Assembly: GCA_009782555.1 (NCBI GenBank)
Contig: WRIV01000002.1
Coordinates: 1-64,000 of the forward strand
Length of the DNA: 64,000 nucleotides
From: Treponema sp.
GTDB taxonomy: Bacteria > Spirochaetota > Spirochaetia > Treponematales > Breznakiellaceae
Direction: 5' to 3'
In this document: piece by piece, positions 41,893 through 50,851 of the stretch
Position numbering within the stretch: the stretch's first letter is position 1
Layout: each line of letters begins with the position of its first letter
The notes under the pieces: model-generated
What the model saw: the letters and a program-made list of their open reading frames with translations, nothing else
What the model was told of the DNA's origin: nothing
Databases searched by the model: none
Program-made: the position numbers and the translations under genes

Positions 41893-42962
41893 TTAGACCC
41901 ATGATCCTTGATCGCTACCTGGTCAGGCACTTCCTCCCGGTATTTCTTGCCGCCCTGGCCCTCTTTGTCATGCTGGTTCTGTTAATCGACCTTTTTCTTA
42001 ATCTTACCAGATATCTGAGCAACGGTGCGGCCCTTTCGGCGATCCTTAAGATAACCCTTTTCTATATTCCTAAAAGTGTAAGTTATTCCCTGCCGGTTTC
42101 TCTTCTCTTTGCTTCCGCCTATACCCTAGGGGATCTGAATGCAAAAAACGAACTGACCACAATCCTTGGATCGGGGATCCCCTTCCGCCGTTTTTGCCTT
42201 TCCCTGATAGCGCTGGGAATTGCCGCTTCCTTCTTTGCATTCTTTTTTGAAGACCGAGCCGTTATTCCCACTCTAAGAAAAAAAAACCAAATGAGCAGGG
42301 AATTGCTCAGGACCAATACAGAAAGCCTTTCCAGCATCGTCATCAAGGCAGAGGGGGGGCGAGTGATCTATGTGGTAGATTATTACGACATCTCAACCTT
42401 GTCCCTTAACGGCATAACGATTATTGAGATGGATCAGGACCGGCGTCTCCTCTCAATGATCTATGCCCCCAAGGCGGAATGGACCGGAAATACATGGTCT
42501 TTTTCCAGCCCCCTCTCCTACCGGTGGGATCAGGGATTTCTCCGGCCTACAGCGGCGGTTAATTTGGAAAAATACCGGGAAGAACCGGAAGCATTCAGGA
42601 GAAGTTCCGTTTCCCCCGCAGATCTGAACGCCCGGGATACGGCCCTGCTTATTAAAGATCTTCGCCGGGCGGGACTTCCCGTTGCTTCGGTGCTGACGGA
42701 TTATCACCATCGTTTTTCCTTTTCCTCCGTTTCTTTTGTAATAATTTTCCTCTCCCTTACAGTCAGTGGAAGTTTCAAAAAAAACATCCTCCTTATGAGC
42801 CTCTTGGCAAGTCTGGGAACGGCGGTGATCTTCTATGTTATAGAAATGCTTACCATGATGAGCGCCCGATCCGGCCTGCTGCCCCCCTTCTGGGGCGCCT
42901 GGACACCAATTTTTATCTGTACCGCCGCAGGTTTTTTCCTGCTCTTCTGCAAACGCTTATGA
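41889..42962 (+). CDS. lptG: LptF/LptG family permease (second copy)
   Basis: This second YjgP/YjgQ protein has about 357 residues. MILDRYLVRHFLPVFLAALA at the start and YIPKSVSYSLPVSLLFASAY are typical. A periplasmic domain (about 125-255) and three final helices follow. I choose GTG 41889 because GGAG lies 9 nt upstream and the GTGA overlap matches the style of its neighbours; ATG 41901 is possible. It would pair with the first copy as a heterodimer. An LptB-type ATPase is not in this window. Its stop overlaps tgt by 4 bp. Confidence 0.84.
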   Translation: MIRPMILDRYLVRHFLPVFLAALALFVMLVLLIDLFLNLTRYLSNGAALSAILKITLFYIPKSVSYSLPVSLLFASAYTLGDLNAKNELTTILGSGIPFRRFCLSLIALGIAASFFAFFFEDRAVIPTLRKKNQMSRELLRTNTESLSSIVIKAEGGRVIYVVDYYDISTLSLNGITIIEMDQDRRLLSMIYAPKAEWTGNTWSFSSPLSYRWDQGFLRPTAAVNLEKYREEPEAFRRSSVSPADLNARDTALLIKDLRRAGLPVASVLTDYHHRFSFSSVSFVIIFLSLTVSGSFKKNILLMSLLASLGTAVIFYVIEMLTMMSARSGLLPPFWGAWTPIFICTAAGFFLLFCKRL

Positions 42963-44095
42963 GTATCTTTACCGTTACCCATGCCGATCCTGCCTCCCGG
43001 GCCAGGACAGGTCTGCTCGCTCTGAACCACGGTCCGGTAGAAACACCGGTGTTTATGCCCGTAGGAACCAATGGAACGGTAAAGGCCTTAACCAACGAAG
43101 ATCTGGAATCAATTGGGTTTTCGATCATCCTTTCCAACACCTACCATTTGTATCTTAGACCTGGAATAGAGGTGATTGGCGGCGCTGGAGGACTGCATAA
43201 TTTTACCCGGTGGAAAAAAAACTACCTTACCGACTCGGGGGGGTTCCAGGTTTTTTCCCTGTCGCCGTTCCGCAAAATAACCGAAGAGGGGGCGCAGTTC
43301 CGATCCCACATAGACGGATCCTGCCACCTATTAACGCCGGAAAAGACCCTGGAGATTCAAACCGTACTGGGCAGCGACATTCAGATGCCGCTGGATTATT
43401 GTACCCCTTGGGGAACGGAAAAAAAAGAAGCCCAAATGGCCCTGGATATTACCGCCCGCTGGCTTAAACGTTCCCATGAAAGCTGGCGCAGATCGGCAGA
43501 AGAGGGTTATGGCGGCTCCCTTTTTTCCATAGTTCAGGGGAATTTTTACCCCGATCTTCGTAAAGAAAGCATAACAAAAACCCTTGAATGCGATACCTCC
43601 GGCATCGCCATCGGCGGCCTCTCGGTGGGCGAACCTGGCGAAGTTTTCCTGGAGTACCTTCACCTTACTTCCTGCCTTTTGCCGGATGAAAAGCCCCGGT
43701 ATGTGATGGGGATAGGAACCCCGGAGTACCTTCTGTGGGCCATTGAAGAAGGAATTGATATGTTCGATTGTGTTTTCCCCACCAGGACCGGGCGGAACGG
43801 TCATGTTTTTACCCATGACGGCACCCTCTCCCTGAAAAAGGCGGAAAATGTTAAAAGTCCTTTGCCCATAGATCCATCCTGTTCCTGCAAAGTTTGTAAA
43901 ACCTACAGCCGATCATACCTTCGGCATCTCTTTAAAACCCGGGAAATACTCTGCTCCATGCTGGCAAGCTATCACAATTTATTCTTTCTTCATCAGCTTA
44001 TGCTTGATTCCAGAGCGGCAATCGGCGAAAATAAATTCAATGAATTCAAAAAAATGTTTCTAGACCGTTATCAGAACGGAGGAGGCCCGGTATGA
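42959..44095 (+). CDS. tgt: Queuine tRNA-ribosyltransferase
   Basis: This 378-residue enzyme swaps guanine 34 for a queuosine precursor in GUN-anticodon tRNAs. ILSNTYHLYLRPGIEVIGGA and YLTDSGGFQVFSLSPFRKI (about 84-102, with the base-binding Asp) are followed by the nucleophile region EEGIDMFDCVFPTRTGRNG (about 255-273). The zinc site is CSCKVCKTYSRSYLRHLF onward with three Cys and a later His. Length and motifs are bacterial. It overlaps both neighbours by 4 bp. Confidence 0.96.
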   Translation: MSIFTVTHADPASRARTGLLALNHGPVETPVFMPVGTNGTVKALTNEDLESIGFSIILSNTYHLYLRPGIEVIGGAGGLHNFTRWKKNYLTDSGGFQVFSLSPFRKITEEGAQFRSHIDGSCHLLTPEKTLEIQTVLGSDIQMPLDYCTPWGTEKKEAQMALDITARWLKRSHESWRRSAEEGYGGSLFSIVQGNFYPDLRKESITKTLECDTSGIAIGGLSVGEPGEVFLEYLHLTSCLLPDEKPRYVMGIGTPEYLLWAIEEGIDMFDCVFPTRTGRNGHVFTHDGTLSLKKAENVKSPLPIDPSCSCKVCKTYSRSYLRHLFKTREILCSMLASYHNLFFLHQLMLDSRAAIGENKFNEFKKMFLDRYQNGGGPV

Positions 44096-45621
44096 ACAAA
44101 AGAGCGGTTTTTTTTATTTTTTTCGCCATAACCACGACGGCGCTCTTCGCCCAAACCCCCGCCGCAGGAGCAACCCTTTCGGAAGAACGCTCCGGAGGAG
44201 AATTACCTGCGCCCAGCCTTGAAGAACAGCGGATGCGTATCATCCGTTACGGCACGGATACGGAAATTGCAAACCTGATAAAGATTCTACGGAACGAGCA
44301 GCCTTCGGATCCGGAGGAAGCAAAAAAAATTACTCCCCTGGACAGAGAATTGACCGCAGTGGCGGAAAAGACGAAAAACAGGGCTATCCTTTCGGGAACC
44401 TTCGGCTATTTTGCCGACCGGGAAATAGGGGAACTGGAAAAGCGGGCCATTCTTGCCGTGGAAGATCGGGACTATGAGGCGGGGGAAACGGTAAACGCCG
44501 CCATCCTCTACCTGGGAAAGATTCAGGCCGTGGGGGCCCGGAAAACCTTGATGGAAATCATTAACGGCGAAGAAACCCGCTATCTTTCCGGGGCAATCCG
44601 TTCATTGGGGCAAATCGCGGAAAAGGAAGGGCAGGCGGAGACGGCGGAATACCTGGTTGAATACTACACCAACAGAGAGCCGGGGGATGAAAACCGTCGG
44701 CTTATCATTGTCGCCCTGGGAGACCTGAAAGCAAAAGAAGGAACGGCATTTCTTGTTTCCATCGCAGAAAATGAAGATGAGCGGGTCCCCCTGCGCATGA
44801 ACGCCCTGGAGGCCCTTGGAAAAATCGCCGATCCCGCAGGACTGGATGCAATTATCGGCGCTGTTTCTTCCAAGGACCCCAATGTCCGGGCCTCCGCCGT
44901 GGGATCCCTGGCGCCTTTTTCCGGGGACGAGACGGAGGCGGCGATAATCGAAGCCTTCCGTGATTCCTATTACCGGACCCGCATCGCCGCCGCCAAAGCC
45001 GCGGGGGAACGGAAACTTGCCGCTTCCATTCCCTTTTTGCGCTTTCGCTGCGAAAACGACGAAGTCCCGGCGGTCCGGGATGAATCGGTAAAAGCCCTGG
45101 GGCTTATTGGGGGAAACGAAGCAGAAACGATCCTAAAGGAACTTTTTAAGGAACGGAAAAACAGCGACCGGATCAGAATTAATTCTGCAGAAATGCTCCT
45201 TACCCACGGTTCAGCGGACTATGTAACCGAGGTTATCATTGAATTGGACGAAGCAAAAACAAAAAACCAAACCGCCCTGTACAACGGTTTTTTGCGTATC
45301 CTCGGCGTGGCAAAATCACCCAAACTTGAAGATCTGGCCCGCCGCTTTTTTGCCGGCGGCGGGGTAATAGAAAAATCCTATGCCCTGGATATTTGTTCCA
45401 ACAACAATTTTCAGGGATTGGTTGATGAGATTCGCTGTCTCACAGACCCAAAGAACGGAAGTCTTTCCAGAAAATCAACAACGCTACTGCAAAAATGGGG
45501 ACTCCCCCTTACTACAGAAAGCCCCGGCCAGGCTGAAAACGCTGTTACATCCCCGGATTCCGCTTCGACCCCGGCGCTTCAGGAACCTGTATTGAGTGGA
45601 GCAGCTGGTTCATCGCAATAA
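44092..45621 (+). CDS. HEAT-repeat exported protein
   Basis: The protein is 509 residues. A signal peptide, RAVFFIFFAITTTALFA-QT, is followed by a series of helical HEAT-type repeats (about 90-460). Examples are YLSGAIRSLGQIAEKEGQAE, LRMNALEALGKIADPAGLDA and VRASAVGSLAPFSGDETEAA, each 30-40 residues. Such proteins are scaffolds in the periplasm; no enzyme motif is seen. A low-complexity tail of about 35 residues ends the protein. It overlaps tgt by 4 bp, and its last 77 bp overlap the 3' end of the convergent VWA gene, so both messages are complementary there. Confidence 0.8.
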   Translation: MNKRAVFFIFFAITTTALFAQTPAAGATLSEERSGGELPAPSLEEQRMRIIRYGTDTEIANLIKILRNEQPSDPEEAKKITPLDRELTAVAEKTKNRAILSGTFGYFADREIGELEKRAILAVEDRDYEAGETVNAAILYLGKIQAVGARKTLMEIINGEETRYLSGAIRSLGQIAEKEGQAETAEYLVEYYTNREPGDENRRLIIVALGDLKAKEGTAFLVSIAENEDERVPLRMNALEALGKIADPAGLDAIIGAVSSKDPNVRASAVGSLAPFSGDETEAAIIEAFRDSYYRTRIAAAKAAGERKLAASIPFLRFRCENDEVPAVRDESVKALGLIGGNEAETILKELFKERKNSDRIRINSAEMLLTHGSADYVTEVIIELDEAKTKNQTALYNGFLRILGVAKSPKLEDLARRFFAGGGVIEKSYALDICSNNNFQGLVDEIRCLTDPKNGSLSRKSTTLLQKWGLPLTTESPGQAENAVTSPDSASTPALQEPVLSGAAGSSQ

Positions 45622-47059
45622 GAGGATCCTTGTATCGTTCAAAATGGAAAAAAATCTCGTAGTTTTTCTTTGAAATTATCCGTATAGTTTTTCCAATACA
45701 TTCGGGAACCGAAGTTGAACCAAGATCGGGAAAAAATTCCGGACGCAGGGGCGTAAAAGTACAGTTGGTTCCGTCAAAATACAGCCGTCCAACCCTGGGC
45801 GGAATGGGGACCAGGAATATAAGGAAGTCTGAATTGCCTCCACCCACGGAATAGGAGCTTCCCCTTTTCAGAGAGTGAACATTGCGCCTTCCTATGGCGG
45901 TATTTTGCTCTTCCACAAAGAGATTCAGCATGGGCGGCGTAGTAAGAAACTGGCCGGGATCCCTGTACTGATTCCGCCGGTGGGGACCCCGAAGGGCCGC
46001 CCCGGCCTGTTGAGAAGCAAAACTGTTAAGAAGCTCCGCATTCCTTGCAGCAGTATTATCTTCAGCTCTTGCTTCAGCTCTTGCTTCAGCCCTTACTTCA
46101 GCCATTACCTTATTGGGAGAAGAATGAAGCTTCCTTATCCGCAGGATTATGATAAGCAGGATGAGGAAGAGCAGGATCGCCCCGATGCCAAGCAGAAGGG
46201 GCAGAGGCAAATTATTAAAAAAGGCATAACCGACACCGGGTGAATTCTCTCCAGGGGTAATACCTTGATTTGGAGAAACGTTTTCTTCGCCGGGATCGCC
46301 ATTTCCGTTTTGTTCCGGCGGTATTTCAAAGGGCGGACTGTCAGGCTGATCCAGCGTTTCGGTAATAGGGTTGGTTCCTTCAAGCGGAAAATCAGGGCTT
46401 TTTAGAACGCCGTCGGGTACGGCGGGAGTGCTGGGCCCGGCGGGTGTAACGGTTCCCGGTGCAACAGATCCGGCAGATATACCGGGCCTGGGTGTAACGG
46501 TTCCCGATACAGCAGGTCCGGCGGTCGTACCGGTTGATGCAGCGGGAACAGTGGTTCCCGCAGATGTACCGGTTCCCATACGGCTGGAAGCCCGGATAAA
46601 GAATATTTCCACTCCGGGATCCAGGCGTCCGGCGGCGGCATTTACCTGGGTACTTAAATCATCTCCGGAAACAATAAATATCTTTTTGGGGCGCCCCCCC
46701 GGTACGGTACGAACATACTGTTCCGCATAACTCAAAGCAGCGGCAGGGTCCGAAGCGGGCGACAGGGGATAAAGCAGCCATATCCTGGCGCTGGCCGTTT
46801 CTACGTCTCCCTGCTCTACGATCTGCCGGGCAATTTCAAAGCGGGGTTTGGATCCAAAAGAAATGATGTGGATGGTATCACCTGAGGCAAGATGCTCAGC
46901 AAGAAAAGGTCCGGAAAGATAGGTTCCCAACTCGTTGTAATAAGAAAACATAGAAGAGGAAGTATCCACCACCAGAATCAAGTCTTTTCCCCGTTGTGCA
47001 AAGATAGGAAAAAGAGCCATCAGACAAAAAAACAAACAAAAAAACTTTTTCATATTCAT
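45545..47059 (-). CDS. Exported VWA domain protein with Pro/Thr-rich linker and C-terminal cytoplasmic domain
   Basis: The ATG at 47059, preceded by GAGGGG, begins a protein of 504 residues. A signal sequence, MKKFFCLFFCLMALFPIFA, leads to a von Willebrand A domain (about 20-170) with the metal site DTSSSM. A Pro/Thr/Ala/Gly-rich linker (about 175-300) has repeats like GTVTP. A membrane helix (PLPLLLGIGAILLFLILLII, about 305-330) follows, then basic/acidic AEARAEARAE repeats and a strand-rich domain that might be FHA-like (NTAIGRRNVHSLKRGSSYSV). The VWA part would be periplasmic and the end cytoplasmic. It follows greA by 16 bp. The function is unknown. Confidence 0.78.
   Translation of the reverse strand: MNMKKFFCLFFCLMALFPIFAQRGKDLILVVDTSSSMFSYYNELGTYLSGPFLAEHLASGDTIHIISFGSKPRFEIARQIVEQGDVETASARIWLLYPLSPASDPAAALSYAEQYVRTVPGGRPKKIFIVSGDDLSTQVNAAAGRLDPGVEIFFIRASSRMGTGTSAGTTVPAASTGTTAGPAVSGTVTPRPGISAGSVAPGTVTPAGPSTPAVPDGVLKSPDFPLEGTNPITETLDQPDSPPFEIPPEQNGNGDPGEENVSPNQGITPGENSPGVGYAFFNNLPLPLLLGIGAILLFLILLIIILRIRKLHSSPNKVMAEVRAEARAEARAEDNTAARNAELLNSFASQQAGAALRGPHRRNQYRDPGQFLTTPPMLNLFVEEQNTAIGRRNVHSLKRGSSYSVGGGNSDFLIFLVPIPPRVGRLYFDGTNCTFTPLRPEFFPDLGSTSVPECIGKTIRIISKKNYEIFFHFERYKDPLIAMNQLLHSIQVPEAPGSKRNPGM
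46061..46102 (-). repeat. 12-bp tandem repeat inside the VWA gene
   Basis: TTCAGCTCTTGC is repeated about 3.5 times. It encodes the in-frame AEAR peptide repeats just after the membrane helix. Such tracts can change copy number without breaking the frame. Confidence 0.7.
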
Positions 47060-47075
47060 GACCAACCCCTCTGGC

Positions 47076-49799
47076 TTATACAAGAGCCCTGGCAACTGTC
47101 TTTACGGTGTATCGTACGGTTACAGCACCTCTAGTTTTGTCAAAAGAGGAATCAAATTCTTCGCCTTCTTTTTTATTCAGTATAGCACGCCCAAAAGGAG
47201 AAAGATAGGAAATAACATGGTTTTTTGGATCCGATTCCCAGGGACCCAAAATGGTGTACTCCGTTTCTTCTCCGGAACTTTGATTGACCAGTACCACCCT
47301 GGTGCCAAAGGAAACTTTTTCCGTCGTTACCGCAGCGGGATCAAAAATCTGAGCTCTTTCGATTTCTTCTTTTAACTTGCCCATTGTGGAACTGAGGAGG
47401 TCCTGTTTTTCCTTTGCTGCCTTATATTCGGCATTTTCCCGGAGATCCCCCAGAGAAAGGGCAAAGCCGATTTCCTTGGAATTGGCGGGAATTTCCACCT
47501 CCATGATATGGGTAAGCTGTTTTTGCTTTTCTTCGTATTTGGCGGCGGTAACCATAAGACCCCCGGAAGCCTTTTTTTCCACTTCCTCGGCAAATTTGAT
47601 CTCCGGATCCTTCTCTTGAATGATTCCCCGGAGCTTCATCTTATCCGTTGGATCCAAATCCTTTACATCACCAACAAGGGTATAGATTCGCAGGATCGTA
47701 TCACGATCCACGCTTCCGATAAAGCGTTCCAAAAGACCGTCCTTAAAAAGAAGGGTATACGCCTGCTTGTTGATCTTCCGGTTTTCTGATGTATCCCTAT
47801 GGTTGTCGATGTCCCGAAAAGTAATATCCAGAATATAGATCAGGATGATGATTTTCTTTTCTTCGCTTATGCCGGCATTGGTAAAACGAGTTTCTTTTTT
47901 TTCGTTCCGTAAAAACCAAATCACCGTTTCCCGGTATTCCCGGTAGTTTTCAAAGCAGTCCCGAATCATCGCCGTTATTTTGTCTTCGTACCCTTCCTTT
48001 TCCAGGCTGGTAATGATCGAAGGCAAGAGAACATGGGGAAAGAGGCGGACATAGATGTCCGGCCAGCTGGCGATAGCAAGCCTGGTTTGGAGAAGGAAAT
48101 CTTCTTTTATCCGGGCATCCTTTAGATTTATGAACAGCGTAAGGACATCTTCGATGTTGTTATAGATTTCTTCAAAGCTCATGGTAAGGTTTTTCCCTAG
48201 ATGGGGATGACGGCTTGCAATTTCTTTGATCAGAAGATAGGAGGCGGCGATCTGTTCATTCGCCTGGCTGCTGGACCGGAGGTATCCGGTAAAATAACCG
48301 AACATTTCGTTAAAATACTCCGAATCAATCTCCGCCTCTTTCTGGGCTTCAAAATTTCGGATCGTGGCAATGCGGTCGAAGAAATTCTTTTCGGCCCTGA
48401 ATTCATTATATAATTTTTCTTCTATGCTGATTGGCCTTTCCCGGACGGTAAAGAGGTCAATATTGTCCTGGCTGACTCCGAAACCTGGATCTGTTTTTAA
48501 AATATCCCTGGCCCGGCTGCTCCATGCCGTCCATTCTCCGGCAGACAATATCGAGGGTACCAGTTCGGCCTTGATCCGTTTAAGATCGCAGAAATTACCG
48601 AAGCTTTTTATTATCGTTTTTAAAGCCCAGGCATGTTCGCTCTTGACACGGTCGTGGAGTTTTTCTTTTTTCTGGGTTGCCTTAAGGACCCAGATGTGAT
48701 TTTTTGACAGGGTTTGAAGAGCATCGACCGCCATTTTAAGGGACATGGGGTGTCCCCGTTTTTTGGCAAAGTCCACGACAATCTCATCGCCCTGCATGAC
48801 GGAAATCCGGCCCACCCCCCAGGTCCGGTGAAATACAAAACTCCCTTTGTCAAAAGCTATGTGTTTTTCAAAGTCGGTAATCGCTTCCCGAACATTGCGC
48901 CAGCTCTGTGTCAGATTGGATATACGAACGTATTCTTCCAGTTGGCTGTGTTCCGCGTATTTGATCCGGAAACATTCGGTGATTTCCCTTCGGGCCTGGG
49001 AATCCCGTTCGTCGTACTGCAAAATCTGTTTCAGGATGCCGATGGCGGTGTCGATTTCTTCCCGTTTTTTGCAGGAAGCAAAAACATCTTCCAAAAGAAG
49101 TACGGCTTTGTCGGTGCTGATATTTTTTGCTATCCGTTTTTCTACATGCAAGAAAAAGTCGATATCCTCGGGGCAGTATTCGAGGAGCTTGGTCCAGATT
49201 TCCCGGACATTGGTAAAAAGACTCTTATTAATATACCGGTGCAGGGCTTTTTTATAGTAATCCACCGCCGTTTCGATAGTCCCTGATTTTTCATAATGCT
49301 CCGCCAGTGCCTTGGCAATATCCGCCTCTTCAAAATCAACCTTAACAAGCCGCTCCCAGATACCGGTTATGGGTTCTTCTTCGTTTTCGTTCTTGCAGCA
49401 TTCCGCCAGAGTCCGAAGGGCAAACTTAGACTCCCCGTACTCCAGAATTCCTTCGCAGAGATAACGGACAATGCCCCACTTGTGATTATCCACAAAGATG
49501 GTGACAAGGTTTATCAGCACCGCATCGTCAATAAGCTGCCGGGAAAGGGCTATCATTCCCGATATGTACAGGGCGATGATGCTGTTTTTGGTATGCACCA
49601 AGTGTTCGTCACAAAGTTTTTTTAGCTCGTCGTAAAGTTTTCCTTCCCTGGCTTCTCGCAAAAAAAGATCCAGTTCCTTGAATTGTCCGGTAGAATAGTT
49701 GCTTAAGGCAGCGCGGGTCCACTTTTCTTCGTTGAGCATTTCCTGAACATTCTTTAAAAGTGGTGAAAGAGTCGTTTGGGCTTCAGCAGCTTCTGCCAT
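47076..49799 (-). CDS. greA: Giant GreA: transcript cleavage factor with 750-residue N-terminal extension
   Basis: The protein has 907 residues, while ordinary GreA has about 158. The last 160 (about 748-907) are complete GreA. The coiled-coil segment has SLGDLRENAEYKAAKEKQ with the acidic tip (Asp and Glu), and SFGTRVVLVNQSSGEETEYT with YLSPFGRAILNKKEGEEF belongs to the C-terminal domain. GreA rescues stalled RNA polymerase by stimulating RNA cleavage. The N-terminal 745 residues are helical, TPR-like in part (AKALAEHYEKSGTIETAVDY), with a short basic barrel-like segment near 330-360. A similarly enlarged GreA is known in Treponema. It follows the TPR gene by 9 bp. Confidence 0.9.
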   Translation of the reverse strand: MAEAAEAQTTLSPLLKNVQEMLNEEKWTRAALSNYSTGQFKELDLFLREAREGKLYDELKKLCDEHLVHTKNSIIALYISGMIALSRQLIDDAVLINLVTIFVDNHKWGIVRYLCEGILEYGESKFALRTLAECCKNENEEEPITGIWERLVKVDFEEADIAKALAEHYEKSGTIETAVDYYKKALHRYINKSLFTNVREIWTKLLEYCPEDIDFFLHVEKRIAKNISTDKAVLLLEDVFASCKKREEIDTAIGILKQILQYDERDSQARREITECFRIKYAEHSQLEEYVRISNLTQSWRNVREAITDFEKHIAFDKGSFVFHRTWGVGRISVMQGDEIVVDFAKKRGHPMSLKMAVDALQTLSKNHIWVLKATQKKEKLHDRVKSEHAWALKTIIKSFGNFCDLKRIKAELVPSILSAGEWTAWSSRARDILKTDPGFGVSQDNIDLFTVRERPISIEEKLYNEFRAEKNFFDRIATIRNFEAQKEAEIDSEYFNEMFGYFTGYLRSSSQANEQIAASYLLIKEIASRHPHLGKNLTMSFEEIYNNIEDVLTLFINLKDARIKEDFLLQTRLAIASWPDIYVRLFPHVLLPSIITSLEKEGYEDKITAMIRDCFENYREYRETVIWFLRNEKKETRFTNAGISEEKKIIILIYILDITFRDIDNHRDTSENRKINKQAYTLLFKDGLLERFIGSVDRDTILRIYTLVGDVKDLDPTDKMKLRGIIQEKDPEIKFAEEVEKKASGGLMVTAAKYEEKQKQLTHIMEVEIPANSKEIGFALSLGDLRENAEYKAAKEKQDLLSSTMGKLKEEIERAQIFDPAAVTTEKVSFGTRVVLVNQSSGEETEYTILGPWESDPKNHVISYLSPFGRAILNKKEGEEFDSSFDKTRGAVTVRYTVKTVARALV

Positions 49800-49808
49800 G
49801 TAAATCTC

Positions 49809-50759
49809 CTAATTCCTGTACCGTTCGTACACCGCCGGATCGGCAATTTTCATCTTCAGCATGATTTCTTCAATAAGGGCCGGATCCGCCTTGACATATT
49901 CATAATGATCGATAAGCCACAAATAGCGGTTGATCAGCCGGGGGATCAGGGGGCTCACCGCTTCTCCTTGTTTTCCGGCCTTACCCCGAACTTCATTTTC
50001 CAGGGTAAAAATCGATTGCTTGAGCTTTCCCAGTTCGGCCAGTTTAAGTTCCCGCTTGACCGAAAAAACCCCGTATAGGGCACCGTAAATGGGCATCCAC
50101 TCAAGCAGTTCCTGACCACTGTGACCCTCCTTTCGCACCAAATCCGCCAGCCGGAGGATCAACTGCGAATCCATGTTCCGGATATCAACCCCCAGGGGAT
50201 CGACAAAAAAGGCCTCCCTAAAGAGGGCCTTGGCAGCCCTGGTCTCTTCCAGCAGGGCATTTACATCCGCCAGTTCCGAAAGGGTTTCCCCGTCTTCCCG
50301 CCTGAATCGGGCAGCCTGCTCCAGGTATTTTAGGGCCTCCTCGAAGTTCCCTACCCCCTTATAACAGCGGCCTGCCAACAGAAGCAGTGCCGGATCGTGC
50401 TGATTTTCCCCATCTCCCAGAATGCCGTCAAAACATTCCAGGGCTGTGGAAAAAACAAAACTCTTTACCGCATAGAGGCAGCTATCGTAGTCTCCCTCTC
50501 CGATACGGTCCAAAAAGCCATAAAAGCTCTTCCATTGGGAAAGAATGAATCTTCCCCGATCGCAGGGATCCTGCTCATGCAGCTTCTTAAACCGTTCCTG
50601 CCACCAGGAAAGGCACTTAAGGGCATAAACTACCTCAGCATGCTCAAAATTAAGCGTCAAGGCTTCGTTCAAAGCAAGCTGGGCTCCCTCCGAATCCGGA
50701 GTTTTCAGGCTATGATAGGCTTTTTGCAAGAGCCCTTCTACCGATTTTTCAGCGTCCAT
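49809..50759 (-). CDS. TPR-repeat protein
   Basis: At 316 residues, it shows tetratricopeptide-like helical pairs, for example LLLLAGRCYKGVGNFEEALK followed by YLEQAARFRREDGETLSELA (about 125-165). An earlier repeat-like region starts around residue 10. There is no signal peptide or membrane helix, so it is cytoplasmic. The gene leads the minus-strand chain TPR-greA-VWA; because the greA extension is also TPR-like, the two may interact. AAGGA lies 8 nt before the ATG. TTGTAA, 16 nt and TATACT (50773-50778) give a promoter. Confidence 0.7.
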   Translation of the reverse strand: MDAEKSVEGLLQKAYHSLKTPDSEGAQLALNEALTLNFEHAEVVYALKCLSWWQERFKKLHEQDPCDRGRFILSQWKSFYGFLDRIGEGDYDSCLYAVKSFVFSTALECFDGILGDGENQHDPALLLLAGRCYKGVGNFEEALKYLEQAARFRREDGETLSELADVNALLEETRAAKALFREAFFVDPLGVDIRNMDSQLILRLADLVRKEGHSGQELLEWMPIYGALYGVFSVKRELKLAELGKLKQSIFTLENEVRGKAGKQGEAVSPLIPRLINRYLWLIDHYEYVKADPALIEEIMLKMKIADPAVYERYRN

Positions 50760-50851
50760 TCCCAGGTTCCTTAGTATACCATTTTTCCGGATCTTTACAA
50801 TACCCCCGTAAACAGGCTATCTTTGACCCAGACTATTAAAACGAGGCATGA

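Noticed and set aside
46061-46102. Short direct repeats as a CRISPR array
   Set aside because: They are 12-bp tandem repeats without spacers, in frame inside the VWA gene.
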